64,000 nt of DNA, from contig NZ_BCQA01000001.1 of the NCBI RefSeq assembly GCF_001748145.1, positions 2,043,501-2,107,500 on the forward strand, in the 5' to 3' direction. Shown here piece after piece: positions 42,744 to 51,647 of this stretch; positions within the stretch are counted from its first letter, which is position 1; each line of letters starts with the position of its first letter. This DNA comes from Bosea sp. BIWAKO-01. GTDB lineage: Bacteria > Pseudomonadota > Alphaproteobacteria > Rhizobiales > Beijerinckiaceae. The position numbers and the translations under genes were made by a program. The notes under the pieces were generated by a model that did not search any database, was not told the origin of the DNA, and saw only the letters and a list, made by a program, of their open reading frames with translations.

Positions 42744-43850
42744 ATGCTGCGCACCTGCCTTCTCGTTGCCGCTCTGCTGCTCGCGCCGGTTCAGGCTGCG
42801 GCGAAGCAGGTTATGGACCTTGCCGGCCGCATGGTGACGATCCCCGACCGGGTCGAGCGTATCGTGATCGGCGAGGGGCGCTACGTGCCGGCGCTCGCTG
42901 TGCTCGACCGGGCCGATCCGGTCGGCCGCGTCGTCGGGATGATGGGCGACTACGAGGATGTCGACCCTGCGACCTACGCGAAATATCGCGCGAGGTTTCC
43001 GCGCATCGCCGAGATCCCGCGCATCGGTCGTGCTTCGCGCGAGAGCTTCAGCATCGAACGCGCCATCGTTCTGCAGCCCCAGGTCGCGATTTTCGGGCTC
43101 GATGGCCACGGGCCCGATACGCGCTCTGGCGAGGTGATCCGCGCCCTGGAAGCCACCGGCGTCGCGATCCTCTTCGTCGATTTCCGGCGCGACCCACTGG
43201 TCAACACGCCGAAATCGATGGAACTGCTCGGCAAGGTGCTGGGACGCGAGCGGGAGGCGGGTGAATTCGTTGCGGCCTGGAAGGCCGCCCTCGCGGAGGT
43301 CGAGGACCGGCTGGCCCGGGCCCGCCCCGCCCCCGCGCGTGTCTTCGTCGAGAGCCGGGTCGGTCTCGACAGCGGCTGCTGCGAGACGATGACGCGCGGC
43401 ATGATGGGGCGTTTCGTCAGCGCTGCCGGAGGCATCAATATCGCCGAGGCAATGGTGCCTGGCGAGGCGGGCTCCGTCACCCTCGAATGGCTTCTGGCGA
43501 ACCCGCCGGACGTCTATATCGGCACTGCCATCGGCGGCGTGGACAGTCTCGACCGGCCATGGCTCGCGCTTGGCGCCGGAGTTCCGGCCGAGGCTGCAAG
43601 GGTAACGCTTGCCCGCTCGATGGGGCGCATCGGCATCGCCGAGCTGGCTGCCGTCAGGAATGGCCGCGCCCACGCCATCTGGCACCATTTCTACAATTCT
43701 CCCTTCAACATCGTTGCCGTGCAGGCCTTTGCCAAATGGCTGCATCCCACGCTCTTCGCCGACCTTGATTCCGACCGGTTGCTGCGTGACCTTCATGATC
43801 GCTTCCAGCCCTTCCCGCTGGACGGCGCCTACTGGATCTCCCTCAAATGA
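42744..43850 (+). CDS. Periplasmic Fe-chelate binding protein (FecB/FhuD class)
   Basis: 368 residues from ATG 42744 (MLRTCLLVAALLLAPVQAAA, a Sec signal). PF01497-type fold: MVTIPDRVERIVIGEGRYV, then LEWLLANPPDVYIGTA and HHFYNSPFNIVAVQAFAKWL near the end. It would hand an iron chelate or heme to an inner-membrane importer, but no permease or ATPase follows. The stop overlaps the next start. Confidence 0.85.
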   Translation: MLRTCLLVAALLLAPVQAAAKQVMDLAGRMVTIPDRVERIVIGEGRYVPALAVLDRADPVGRVVGMMGDYEDVDPATYAKYRARFPRIAEIPRIGRASRESFSIERAIVLQPQVAIFGLDGHGPDTRSGEVIRALEATGVAILFVDFRRDPLVNTPKSMELLGKVLGREREAGEFVAAWKAALAEVEDRLARARPAPARVFVESRVGLDSGCCETMTRGMMGRFVSAAGGINIAEAMVPGEAGSVTLEWLLANPPDVYIGTAIGGVDSLDRPWLALGAGVPAEAARVTLARSMGRIGIAELAAVRNGRAHAIWHHFYNSPFNIVAVQAFAKWLHPTLFADLDSDRLLRDLHDRFQPFPLDGAYWISLK

Positions 43851-44599
43851 CGTCGTCGGCCCCCGTACCTGCCGCAGCACGCCATCGTGACATGTCCGAA
43901 TGGACGCTCTCCGTCGTCGAGAGCTTCGATATCGCGCCGCACATGCGCCGTGTCGTCGTGACGGCGGAGAACCTGGACGAGCTTTCCTATGCGCCCGGAC
44001 AGGCGCTGATCCTGCGCATGCCGCTGCCTGACGGCGGCACCGGCCGGCGCGACTATACGATCCGCTGGTTCGACCGATCGCAGAAGCGCCTCGCGATCGA
44101 TTTCGTGATGCATGGCGCCACGCCGGCGCCAAACTGGGCGCGAGCGGCCAAGCCCGGGGATACCCTCCTCGCGCAAGGCCCGCGCGGCCGCACGACCCTC
44201 AATGCCGAGGCCGATTGGCATCTGTTCTGCTGCGACGAAACCGGACTTCCTGCCGTCCAGCACATCCTCGAGGCGATGCCGGCCGGACACGCCGCCTTTG
44301 CCTGGATCGACGTTTCGGATGCGGCGGCGGAAATGCCGCTTCAGACCGCCGCGGCGCTGACGGTCGAGTGGGTGCATCGCAACGGCGCGGCGGCGGGGCC
44401 GAACACGCTGGTGCTTGATCGCCTGCGCAGCTTTATCCTCCCGGAGGGACGCGGGCACGCCTATCTCGTTGGCGAGACCAGCAATGTCCGCGCCCAGCGA
44501 CATCACCTGATCGGGCGCGGCCTGGGGCGGGATCAGATTGCGTCCGAGGGATATTGGCGTCCTGGCCGCATCGGTGGGCACGACCATGTCGATGACTGA
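43847..44599 (+). CDS. Siderophore-interacting protein (ferric reductase)
   Basis: 250 residues. FAD domain with the RxYT-type motif RRDYTIRWFDRSQ and ILRMPLPDGG, then an NADPH domain with HLFCCDETGLPAVQHILEAM and YLVGETSNVRAQRHHL. SIP enzymes release iron from ferric siderophores in the cytoplasm. It overlaps the binding protein gene by four bases. This favours a siderophore ligand for the receptor. Confidence 0.9.
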   Translation: MTSSAPVPAAARHRDMSEWTLSVVESFDIAPHMRRVVVTAENLDELSYAPGQALILRMPLPDGGTGRRDYTIRWFDRSQKRLAIDFVMHGATPAPNWARAAKPGDTLLAQGPRGRTTLNAEADWHLFCCDETGLPAVQHILEAMPAGHAAFAWIDVSDAAAEMPLQTAAALTVEWVHRNGAAAGPNTLVLDRLRSFILPEGRGHAYLVGETSNVRAQRHHLIGRGLGRDQIASEGYWRPGRIGGHDHVDD

Positions 44600-44726
44600 G
44601 GCAGGCGGTTTCAAGCCTAGGCAGATTGGAGCTGCACCAATGATAGTGTAGGGTTAGCTCGCACGGGTTGTGCGGGCCGGCGTGCTGTTTGTAGCGGGTC
44701 GATCCGAACTCGAAGGAGGCCCTTCG

Positions 44727-45116
44727 ATGATACGCTTGGCCTTGACGACCGCACTGCTTCTCCCAGTCCTTTCCCACCCCGTCATGGCCGCAGGAGACGC
44801 CACCACAGGCGAGAAGATCTTCCTGCGATGCCGCGCCTGCCACCAGATCGGCGAGACCGCGAAGAACGCGGTCGGACCCAAGCTCAACGGACTGCTGGGG
44901 CGACCCGCGGGATCGGTCGAGGGCTACAGCTACTCGGCTGCCAACAAGAATTCCGGCATCACCTGGGACGAGTCGACGTTCCGCGACTACATCAAGGCTC
45001 CCCAGGCCAAGATTCCCGGTACCAAGATGGTGTTCGCCGGCCTGAAATCCGAACAGGAAATCGATGATGTCGTCGCCTTCCTCAAGCAGTACGACGCTGA
45101 GGGAAAGAAGAAATAG
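44727..45116 (+). CDS. Class I cytochrome c (c2/c550 type)
   Basis: 129 residues from ATG 44727, with a strong AAGGAGG 7 bases upstream. Signal peptide to HPVMAAG; heme site RCRACHQIG; axial Met in PGTKMVFAGLKSEQ; ends DVVAFLKQYDAEGKKK. A soluble periplasmic electron carrier, probable donor to the oxidase encoded 430 bp downstream. Confidence 0.93.
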   Translation: MIRLALTTALLLPVLSHPVMAAGDATTGEKIFLRCRACHQIGETAKNAVGPKLNGLLGRPAGSVEGYSYSAANKNSGITWDESTFRDYIKAPQAKIPGTKMVFAGLKSEQEIDDVVAFLKQYDAEGKKK

Positions 45117-45163
45117 CCACCCTCGGCGCTGAGCTGCGGCAATAGCGCAGCTGGCTCCGGTGG
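45117..45163 (+). terminator. Stem-loop after the cytochrome c gene
   Basis: AGCTGCG, loop GCAATAG, CGCAGCT forms a 7-bp stem, enclosed by CCACC and GGTGG. It starts at the base after the stop codon. No T-run, so termination strength is uncertain. Confidence 0.4.
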
Positions 45164-45255
45164 GGCCTCGATTGACAACCAGCGAGCGCAGTCGGACACT
45201 ATTCATCGACCATAGGCTGAGAAGCGATGCGCTTTGCAGCCTGGGCGGGAGCTTT

Positions 45256-45271
45256 GCGTCACATGTGACGC
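45256..45271. promoter_or_regulatory. Perfect 16-bp palindrome upstream of the cox operon
   Basis: GCGTCACATGTGACGC is fully self-complementary, 281 bp before coxB and 32 bp before the small ORF at 45303. Its symmetry suggests an operator of a dimeric regulator; the family is not recognised. Confidence 0.5.
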
Positions 45272-45302
45272 CCAATCGTCTGACGGACCGGGAGGTTCGG
45301 CG

Positions 45303-45545
45303 ATGGCGAGCAGGAAGCGACGCTTGAAGCCGGTTGACGCGCTCGTCCGAGCCCGCGCCACGCGATCCCTCTGCGCCATCCCACCTGTCTTCCTTCCCGA
45401 CCCGCTGATGCCGCTCTCCGACGCCGCCATGGGCAGGCGGTCTCGGTTCCATGCCGCGAAGAAGTCCGATTTTATGACGTCGCCACGCCTCGATCGCGTC
45501 GCGGCGCCCGCCGGACCCCGTTCATCACCCCATAGGCAAAGGTGA
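45303..45545 (+). CDS. Possible 80-aa basic protein before coxB
   Basis: ATG 45303 has GGGAGG 7 bases upstream. The product is basic (MASRKRRLKPVDALVRARAT) and ends six bases before coxB. Composition is Arg/Pro-rich and no family is recognised, so it could be a chance frame. If real it would be the first gene of the oxidase operon. Apart from the palindrome at 45256 and this ORF nothing else was seen in the 435-base gap. Confidence 0.3.
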   Translation: MASRKRRLKPVDALVRARATRSLCAIPPVFLPDPLMPLSDAAMGRRSRFHAAKKSDFMTSPRLDRVAAPAGPRSSPHRQR

Positions 45546-45551
45546 CCGACC

Positions 45552-46367
45552 ATGGGTGTTGCCGTCGTACTTGCGCTGGTTGTGATCGGCTCGGTGGCGT
45601 TCCACCTGCTGAGCCCATGGTGGTGGACGCCGATCGCCTCCAACTGGCACTATATCGACAACACCATCATCATCACGTTCTGGATCACCGGCACAGTCTT
45701 CGCTGCCGTGGTGCTGTTCATGGCTTATTGCCTGTTCCGCTTCCGCCACCGCGAAGGACACCGCGCGGCCTATGAGCCCGAAAACAAGCGGCTCGAATGG
45801 TGGCTCGCGATCGGGACCGGGATCGGAGTCGCCGCCATGCTAGCGCCTGGCCTCGTCGTCTGGAAGCAGTTCGTCACGGTGCCAGCCGATGCCGCAACGG
45901 TCGAGATCGTCGGCCAGCAATGGCAATGGAGCTATCGTCTGCCCGGCGCCGATGGTCAGCTCGGCGCGACCGACGTAACCCTTGTCAGCCCCGAGAACCC
46001 ACTTGGCCTCGACCCCAAGGATTCGCGCGGGCAGGACGACGTCATCATCCAGGGCGACCAGCTTCACCTCCTTCTCGACAAGCCGGTGAAGGTGCTGCTG
46101 CGCTCGCTCGACGTCGTGCATGATTTCTACGTGCCCGAGTTCCGCGCCAAGATGGACATGATCCCGGGCAGCGTCACCTATTACTGGTTCACGCCGACCC
46201 GCACCGGCACGTTCGAGGCGCTGTGCGCCGAACTCTGCAGCACCGGCCACACCTTCATGCGCGGCGGTGTCGTCGTCGAGCCGGAGAGCGAGTATCGCGG
46301 CTGGCTCCAGCAGCAGAAGACCTTCGCGCAGCTCACTGCGGCGGCGCGGGCTCAGGCGAGAAACTAG
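45552..46367 (+). CDS. coxB: Cytochrome c oxidase subunit II
   Basis: 271 residues. Two membrane helices (residues ~42-64 and ~80-103), then a cupredoxin domain. CuA ligands are all visible: His in LDVVHDFYVPEFRAKMDMIPG and CAELCSTGHTFM (C-x-E-x-C, His, Met). The aromatic entry patch VGQQWQWSY is present. Presence of CuA means it takes electrons from cytochrome c, not quinol. Confidence 0.94.
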   Translation: MGVAVVLALVVIGSVAFHLLSPWWWTPIASNWHYIDNTIIITFWITGTVFAAVVLFMAYCLFRFRHREGHRAAYEPENKRLEWWLAIGTGIGVAAMLAPGLVVWKQFVTVPADAATVEIVGQQWQWSYRLPGADGQLGATDVTLVSPENPLGLDPKDSRGQDDVIIQGDQLHLLLDKPVKVLLRSLDVVHDFYVPEFRAKMDMIPGSVTYYWFTPTRTGTFEALCAELCSTGHTFMRGGVVVEPESEYRGWLQQQKTFAQLTAAARAQARN

Positions 46368-46430
46368 GAAGGGGTGACGGCTGAGCCTCCGGCGAGGCAT
46401 GGCATCTCAGGGAGAGCGGGAGGCAGTTTG

Positions 46431-48191
46431 ATGGTCGATGTGCCGAGTGACGCTGTCGCACCTCTATCGACCGCCGAGGTCGAGGATGTCGAGCTCTACC
46501 ATCCCAGAAGCTGGGTCACGAAGTACGTCTTCTCCCAGGACGCCAAGATCATCGCGATCCAGTACTCGTTGACGGCGCTGGCGATCGGCCTTGTCGCCCT
46601 CGTCCTGTCCTGGCTGATGCGGCTGCAGCTCGGCTTTCCCGGTCTCGTCTCCTTCATCGACCCGGAGCGCTACTACCAGCTCATCACCATGCACGGGATG
46701 ATCATGGTGATCTACCTGCTGACCGCGCTGTTCCTCGGAGGTTTCGGCAACTACCTGATCCCGCTGATGCTCGGCGCGCGCGACATGGTTTTTCCCTATG
46801 CCAACATGCTGAGCTACTGGATCTATCTGCTGGCCGTGCTGGTGCTCGTCGCCGGCTTCTTCGTGCCTGGCGGAGCGACAGGGGCCGGCTGGACCCTTTA
46901 CCCACCGCAGGCGATCCTTGCCAATACGCCCGGGCAGCCCTGGGGCATCATCGTGATGCTGGTCTCGCTGATCCTCTTCATTATCGGCTTCACCATGGGG
47001 GGGCTGAACTATGTCGTAACCGTGCTGCAAGGCCGGGCGAAGGGCATGACGCTGATGCGCATGCCACTCACCATCTGGGGCATCTTCACCGCAACCGTGA
47101 TGGCGCTGCTCGCCTTCCCGGCCCTCTTCGTGGGAGCGGTGATGATGCTGCTCGACCGGCTGATCGGCACGAGCTTCTTCATGCCTTCAATCGTGGCATT
47201 GGGAGAACAGCTCTCCTATCGTGGCGGCAGCCCGATCCTGTTCCAGCACCTGTTCTGGTTCTTCGGGCACCCTGAAGTCTACATTGTCGCGTTGCCGGCC
47301 TTCGGAATCGTCTCCGACCTGATCAGCACCCATGCGCGCAAGAACATCTTCGGCTACCGCATGATGGTCTGGGCGCTGGTGGCGATCGGTGCACTCAGCT
47401 TCGTCGTCTGGGCGCACCACATGTATGTCAGCGGCATGCATCCCAGTTTCGGGTTCTTCTTCGCGACCACGACGCTGATCATCGCGATTCCGACCGCCCT
47501 CAAGGTCTATAACTGGGTGCTGACGCTCTGGCGCGGCGACATCCATTTCACCGTGCCGATGCTGTTTGCGCTCGGCTTCATCGTCACCTTCGTCAATGGC
47601 GGTTTGACCGGGCTATTCCTTGGCAATGTCGTCGTCGATGTGCCGCTCTCGGACACGATGTTCGTCGTCGCCCATTTCCACATGGTGATGGGCGTCGCTC
47701 CGATCCTCGTCATCTTCGGCGCGATCTATCACTGGTATCCCAAGGTCACCGGGCGGATGCTCGATACCGCGCTCGGGAAGCTGCACTTCTGGGCCACCTT
47801 CCTCGGCGCCTATCTGATCTTCTTCCCGATGCACTATATCGGCCTGATGGGCGTGCCGCGCCGCTATCACGAGATCGGCGACATGGCCTTCGTGCCGGCA
47901 TCGACCGCGACGCTGAACGCCTTCATCACCATCGTCGCGCTGATCGTCGGCGCCGCCCAGCTCATATTCGTCTTCAATCTCGCCTGGAGCCTGAAGCGAG
48001 GCCGACCGTCCGGAGGCAACCCCTGGCGGGCGACCACGCTGGAATGGCAGACGCCCGAGACGCCGCCAGCCCATGGCAACTGGGGCAAGACGCTGCCGGT
48101 GGTCTATCGCTGGGCCTATGATTACAGCGTGCCCGGCGCAGCAGAGGATTTCCTGCCGCAGAACCAGCCTCCCGATCCACGAACGGTGTGA
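46431..48191 (+). CDS. coxA: Cytochrome c oxidase subunit I
   Basis: 586 residues from ATG 46431 (GGGAGG ~9 bases upstream). Heme ligand in ITMHGMIMV, CuB and cross-linked Tyr in FWFFGHPEVYIVALP, the CuB His pair in WAHHMYVSGMHP, heme a3 and a ligands in VAHFHMVMG. FGNYLIPLMLGARDM carries the D-channel Asn and Asp, and the GHPEV Glu is present, so it is an A-type proton-pumping oxidase. Confidence 0.95.
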   Translation: MVDVPSDAVAPLSTAEVEDVELYHPRSWVTKYVFSQDAKIIAIQYSLTALAIGLVALVLSWLMRLQLGFPGLVSFIDPERYYQLITMHGMIMVIYLLTALFLGGFGNYLIPLMLGARDMVFPYANMLSYWIYLLAVLVLVAGFFVPGGATGAGWTLYPPQAILANTPGQPWGIIVMLVSLILFIIGFTMGGLNYVVTVLQGRAKGMTLMRMPLTIWGIFTATVMALLAFPALFVGAVMMLLDRLIGTSFFMPSIVALGEQLSYRGGSPILFQHLFWFFGHPEVYIVALPAFGIVSDLISTHARKNIFGYRMMVWALVAIGALSFVVWAHHMYVSGMHPSFGFFFATTTLIIAIPTALKVYNWVLTLWRGDIHFTVPMLFALGFIVTFVNGGLTGLFLGNVVVDVPLSDTMFVVAHFHMVMGVAPILVIFGAIYHWYPKVTGRMLDTALGKLHFWATFLGAYLIFFPMHYIGLMGVPRRYHEIGDMAFVPASTATLNAFITIVALIVGAAQLIFVFNLAWSLKRGRPSGGNPWRATTLEWQTPETPPAHGNWGKTLPVVYRWAYDYSVPGAAEDFLPQNQPPDPRTV

Positions 48192-48203
48192 GGAGGCTGC
48201 ATC

Positions 48204-48923
48204 GTGTTCGTCATCGTCCTGTTCATGATCCTGATGGCAACGCTCGCCGGCTGGTGGCTGTCGCATCAGCGGCTGGCGGCCAAGCCCTGGCTCGAAGTCG
48301 GGGTCATCGACGAGGCCCGAGATACCAGGCCGCGATCCCCGGTGATCGCCAAGCTCGGCCTCGGCGCCTTCCTCGCGGTCGCCGGCTCGCTCTTCGCGCT
48401 CCTGATCAGTGCCTATTCAATGCGCATGAGCATGGCGGACTGGCGCTCGCTGCCGATGCCGATCGTGCTCTGGTTCAACACCGGGCTGCTGATGCTCGCC
48501 AGTGTCGCCCTGCATTCGGCGGTGATCGCAGCGCGCTGCGACGAACCAGCGAGCATCCGCTCCGGGCTGCTGGCTGCAGGGGTGTGCTCGCTCGCTTTCC
48601 TGGCCGGACAAGTGCTCGCCTGGCGCGAACTCGCGGCTGCCGGCTATTTCAACGCGGCGAACCCGGCCAGCGCCTTCTTCTATCTGGTCACGGCAATCCA
48701 TGGCCTGCACATGCTTGGAGGTCTCGTGGCGTTGGGGCGGACGACGATCCGGTCCTTCGACCCAGGCGGAGGTACCCCGCAGGCATCCGGCGCTTTGCGC
48801 CTGAGCGTCGAGCTCTGCGCGATTTACTGGCATTTCCTGCTGCTGGTCTGGCTCGTTCTCTTCAGCCTGCTGATGCGCTGGACCGACGACCTGATCGAGA
48901 TTTGTCGCGGATTACTGAGCTAG
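48204..48923 (+). CDS. Cytochrome c oxidase subunit III-like protein (first)
   Basis: 239 residues from GTG 48204 after GAGGAGG. Seven helices predicted; subunit III traits are AWRELAAAGYFNAANPASAFFYLVTAIHGLHMLGGLVALG and LCAIYWHFLLLVWLVLFSLL. It differs from the next gene, which is also subunit III-like, and its first helix stands apart from a charged loop (DEARDTRPRSP). Confidence 0.85.
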   Translation: MFVIVLFMILMATLAGWWLSHQRLAAKPWLEVGVIDEARDTRPRSPVIAKLGLGAFLAVAGSLFALLISAYSMRMSMADWRSLPMPIVLWFNTGLLMLASVALHSAVIAARCDEPASIRSGLLAAGVCSLAFLAGQVLAWRELAAAGYFNAANPASAFFYLVTAIHGLHMLGGLVALGRTTIRSFDPGGGTPQASGALRLSVELCAIYWHFLLLVWLVLFSLLMRWTDDLIEICRGLLS

Positions 48924-48935
48924 GAGGCGCGATCG

Positions 48936-49658
48936 ATGAACGAGCTATCGCCGACCGTCCTGAAGCCCGGAAGCACGCATCCCGCCGGCTGGAACAGTAT
49001 CGTCGCGGACTGGTCCTCGGATCAGCGGGCGTTCAAGACGGCCTCCTGGGGGAAGGCCATGATGTGGATCTTCCTGCTCAGCGACACCTTCATCTTCGGG
49101 ACCTTCCTGATCTCCTACATGACGGTGAGGATGTCGACCGTCATACCCTGGCCCAATCCGAGCGAAGTCTTCGCACTCGAGATCGGCGGCCACCACTTGC
49201 CGCTGATCCTGATCGCCATCATGACCTTCGTGCTGATCAGCAGCAGCGGCACCATGGCGATGGCGGTCAATTTCGGCTACCGGCGCGACCGTCGGAAGAC
49301 CGCCATCCTGATGCTGCTGACCGCCCTGCTCGGCGCGAGCTTCGTCGGCATGCAGGCTTTCGAATGGTCGAAGCTGATCGCGGAAGGGGTCCGTCCCTGG
49401 GGCAATCCCTGGGGCGCCGAGCAATTCGGTTCGAGCTTCTTCATGATCACAGGCTTCCACGGCACCCATGTCACGATCGGCGTGATCTTCCTGCTCGTCA
49501 TCGCGCGGAAGGTCTGGCGGGGCGATTTCGACCAGGAGCGCCGCGGATTCTTCACGAGCCGGAAGGGCCGCTACGAGATCGTCGAGATCACCGGCCTGTA
49601 CTGGCACTTCGTCGACCTGGTCTGGGTGTTCATCTTCGCGCTGTTCTATCTCTGGTGA
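48936..49658 (+). CDS. Cytochrome c oxidase subunit III (second)
   Basis: 240 residues. WGKAMMWIFLLSDTFIFGTFL, GMQAFEWSKLIAEGVRPWGN, FMITGFHGTHVTIGVIFLL and GLYWHFVDLVWVFIFALFYLW are typical subunit III motifs. Twelve bases after the preceding subunit III-like gene. Confidence 0.92.
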   Translation: MNELSPTVLKPGSTHPAGWNSIVADWSSDQRAFKTASWGKAMMWIFLLSDTFIFGTFLISYMTVRMSTVIPWPNPSEVFALEIGGHHLPLILIAIMTFVLISSSGTMAMAVNFGYRRDRRKTAILMLLTALLGASFVGMQAFEWSKLIAEGVRPWGNPWGAEQFGSSFFMITGFHGTHVTIGVIFLLVIARKVWRGDFDQERRGFFTSRKGRYEIVEITGLYWHFVDLVWVFIFALFYLW

Positions 49659-49667
49659 GAGGTCGAC

Positions 49668-50003
49668 ATGGCTCAGTCAAATACTCCGCATGGCGATACA
49701 AAGCAGCATCCCATCCGGCTTTATCTCGTCGTCTGGGCGTGGTTGTTCATCCTCAGCGCCTGCTCCTACATGGTCGATTATTTAGGCCTTGTCGGCTACT
49801 TGCGCTGGTCGCTGATCCTGCTCTTCATGGCGTTGAAGGCAGGGTTGATCATCGCGGTCTTCATGCACATGGCCTGGGAGCGCCTGGCACTCTCCTACGC
49901 GATCCTGCTGCCGCCTGTCGTGCTGATGGTCTTCGTCGCGATCATGGTCCTGGAAGCGCACTACACGCTCTTGACCCGACTGGCGTTCTTCGCGACGAGC
50001 TGA
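49668..50003 (+). CDS. Cytochrome c oxidase subunit IV, prokaryotic type
   Basis: 111 residues with three helices (IRLYLVVWAWLFILSACSYM; RWSLILLFMALKAGLIIAVF followed by MHMAWERL; LLPPVVLMVFVAIMVLEAHY). The KAGLIIAVFMHMAWE motif is typical of CtaF/COX4 proteins. Last gene of the oxidase operon. Confidence 0.88.
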   Translation: MAQSNTPHGDTKQHPIRLYLVVWAWLFILSACSYMVDYLGLVGYLRWSLILLFMALKAGLIIAVFMHMAWERLALSYAILLPPVVLMVFVAIMVLEAHYTLLTRLAFFATS

Positions 50004-50105
50004 CGTGCAGAGCGACCCGACGCGCCGCTCGACGAAACCGCCCGCGCCCGGCGGACGCTCCCTACAGCCCCGGAAGACCGCAGGGAGCGAAAGAGCGGCC
50101 CGCTG

Positions 50106-51500
50106 TCAGGCGTTGCCGACACTGCCATAGACCATGCGCCCGCGATGGAAGGTGGCGCTGCGTGCCGGCAGGCGGGCGACCGCCTCGGCGGAGCAACTGG
50201 CGCCGACCAGGGTGAAGGCCGCATCATCGCCAGCCTTCGGCCAGACCCGATTGCCCTTATCGTCCAGGGGCAGCACCCCGCCTGTGGCGATGGCCATGGC
50301 GCGCGACAGCCGGTACTCATCGCTGCCACGGTAGAGCTGAGCATACAGGTTGGCTTTTTCCAGCATGTCGGCGCAACCGAATGGCGACCAGTGATCGATC
50401 ACACTGTCGGTCCCGGTCATCACGAAGACGCCTGCTTCGCTCAGCCGGGGCAGCGGCATCATCAGGCCGCCGATCGGCACCGTCGAGGCGATGGTCATCT
50501 GTTGTGCCGCCAGACGGGAGGCGGTTTCGGCCAGGGCCTCCGGAGCAAGCGTGGTGAGTGCGAAGGCGTGGCTGATGGTCACCTTGCCGCGCAGTGCCGG
50601 ATTCTTCTCCACTGTATCGATCATGTGGTTGATCGCAGCCACGCCTGCCGGATTGGTCTCATGCAGGTGAATGTCGACGCCCTTGCCGGTATCGAGAGCG
50701 ATCTGGAACATCGCGTCGAGCGATTTCTGCATCGAACCGTCGACATTGGTCGGGTCCAGGCCGCCGACATATTGCACGCCCATCTGCATGGCTTCGCGCA
50801 TCAGGCCGTCGACCTTGGAATGCAGCAGTCCGTGCTGCGGGAATGCGACGATCTCGCAGCTGAAATCGCTGCGGTGATTCTCCAGCGCGCGCTGCAGGTG
50901 CTCCAGGCTCTTCAGCCCGCTGACCGGGTCGATGTTGCAATGGCTGCGCGCCACGGTCGTGCCCTTGGACTGCAGCAGGGCAATCAGCTGCTCGGCGCGC
51001 TGTTGCGAGGTCGGCAGCAGCTTGGGGAGCAGTTTCTGTTCGAGCGCGATCATGTCCATGATGGTCTTGCCCTGGCGCGGTCGGGGCGCCTGCCACGGGC
51101 CACCGTAGAACGTCTTGTCCAGGTGAATGTGCATGTCGCGCATCGCCGGCAGCATGAGTTGGCCGTGCACCTGATAGAGCGGCACGCCGGCGGGCGGAGT
51201 GGTGTTTGCCGGGTGCAGCGCGGCGATCTTGCCGTCCTTGATCTCAAGCGTATGGAGCGCGGTGCGGGTGCCGATCACCGTGTCGCCGTCATACTCGAAG
51301 CCTTCTTCGAGCCGCACGTCGCTCAGGTAGTAATGACGATCGGTCAGCGTGGTCGCTCCAGCCTCGGATGCGGGGCGGCCCGTGCTGGCCGGTGCTGCCT
51401 GTGCAGCACCACTGGCCAAGCCGATGACCGCGCAGGCGGTGGTGAGCTTTCCAGTCTGGCTGAGAAAGCTCCTGCGGCTTTGTTGATGGACACGTTCCAC
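50106..51500 (-). CDS. Tat-exported amidohydrolase (cytosine deaminase-like)
   Basis: 464 residues from GTG 51500 (MERVHQQSRRSFLSQTGKL) with AAGGAAA six bases upstream; an ATG at 51605 lies in operator-like DNA. The SRRSFL motif plus hydrophobic stretch is a Tat signal ending AAQAA. Metal-binding amidohydrolase motifs: MRDMHIHLDKTF, HCNIDPVSGL, GVDIHLHETNP, ISHAFAL and the catalytic Asp in MTGTDSVIDHW. The family includes cytosine deaminase and related N-heterocycle hydrolases. Codon use looks more gamma- or betaproteobacterial (many CAG, CTG and GGC). Confidence 0.8.
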   Translation of the reverse strand: MERVHQQSRRSFLSQTGKLTTACAVIGLASGAAQAAPASTGRPASEAGATTLTDRHYYLSDVRLEEGFEYDGDTVIGTRTALHTLEIKDGKIAALHPANTTPPAGVPLYQVHGQLMLPAMRDMHIHLDKTFYGGPWQAPRPRQGKTIMDMIALEQKLLPKLLPTSQQRAEQLIALLQSKGTTVARSHCNIDPVSGLKSLEHLQRALENHRSDFSCEIVAFPQHGLLHSKVDGLMREAMQMGVQYVGGLDPTNVDGSMQKSLDAMFQIALDTGKGVDIHLHETNPAGVAAINHMIDTVEKNPALRGKVTISHAFALTTLAPEALAETASRLAAQQMTIASTVPIGGLMMPLPRLSEAGVFVMTGTDSVIDHWSPFGCADMLEKANLYAQLYRGSDEYRLSRAMAIATGGVLPLDDKGNRVWPKAGDDAAFTLVGASCSAEAVARLPARSATFHRGRMVYGSVGNA

Positions 51501-51563
51501 GTTCGTTTCCTTAACCCAGGGGTTGGTCTTTTCAGCCCCTAGATTACGAATGGGCCGCCCGGG

Positions 51564-51605
51564 TTGGCAGCGATATTTGCCAATGATGACTATTCGATTT
51601 GGCAA
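51564..51605. promoter_or_regulatory. Cluster of TTGGCA half-sites, probable LysR operator
   Basis: TTGGCA (51564), TTGCCAA (51577) and TTGGCAA (51599) give two overlapping inverted repeats with 8- and 15-base spacers, 65-105 bp upstream of the amidohydrolase start and just past the LysR stop. This layout is typical of LysR-type activator sites. Confidence 0.5.
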
Positions 51606-51647
51606 TGACGCCCGTCAGGGCCACGCGCCAGCGCCAATCCGGTTCAC

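Noticed and set aside
45203..45643. Minus-strand frame of 146 codons before and over coxB
   Set aside because: Overlaps the coxB start, has no ribosome site and shows shadow composition.
48188..50215. Plus-strand open frame of 675 codons across the cox operon
   Set aside because: It runs out of frame through two subunit III genes and a subunit IV gene and has Arg/Pro/Ala-rich shadow composition.
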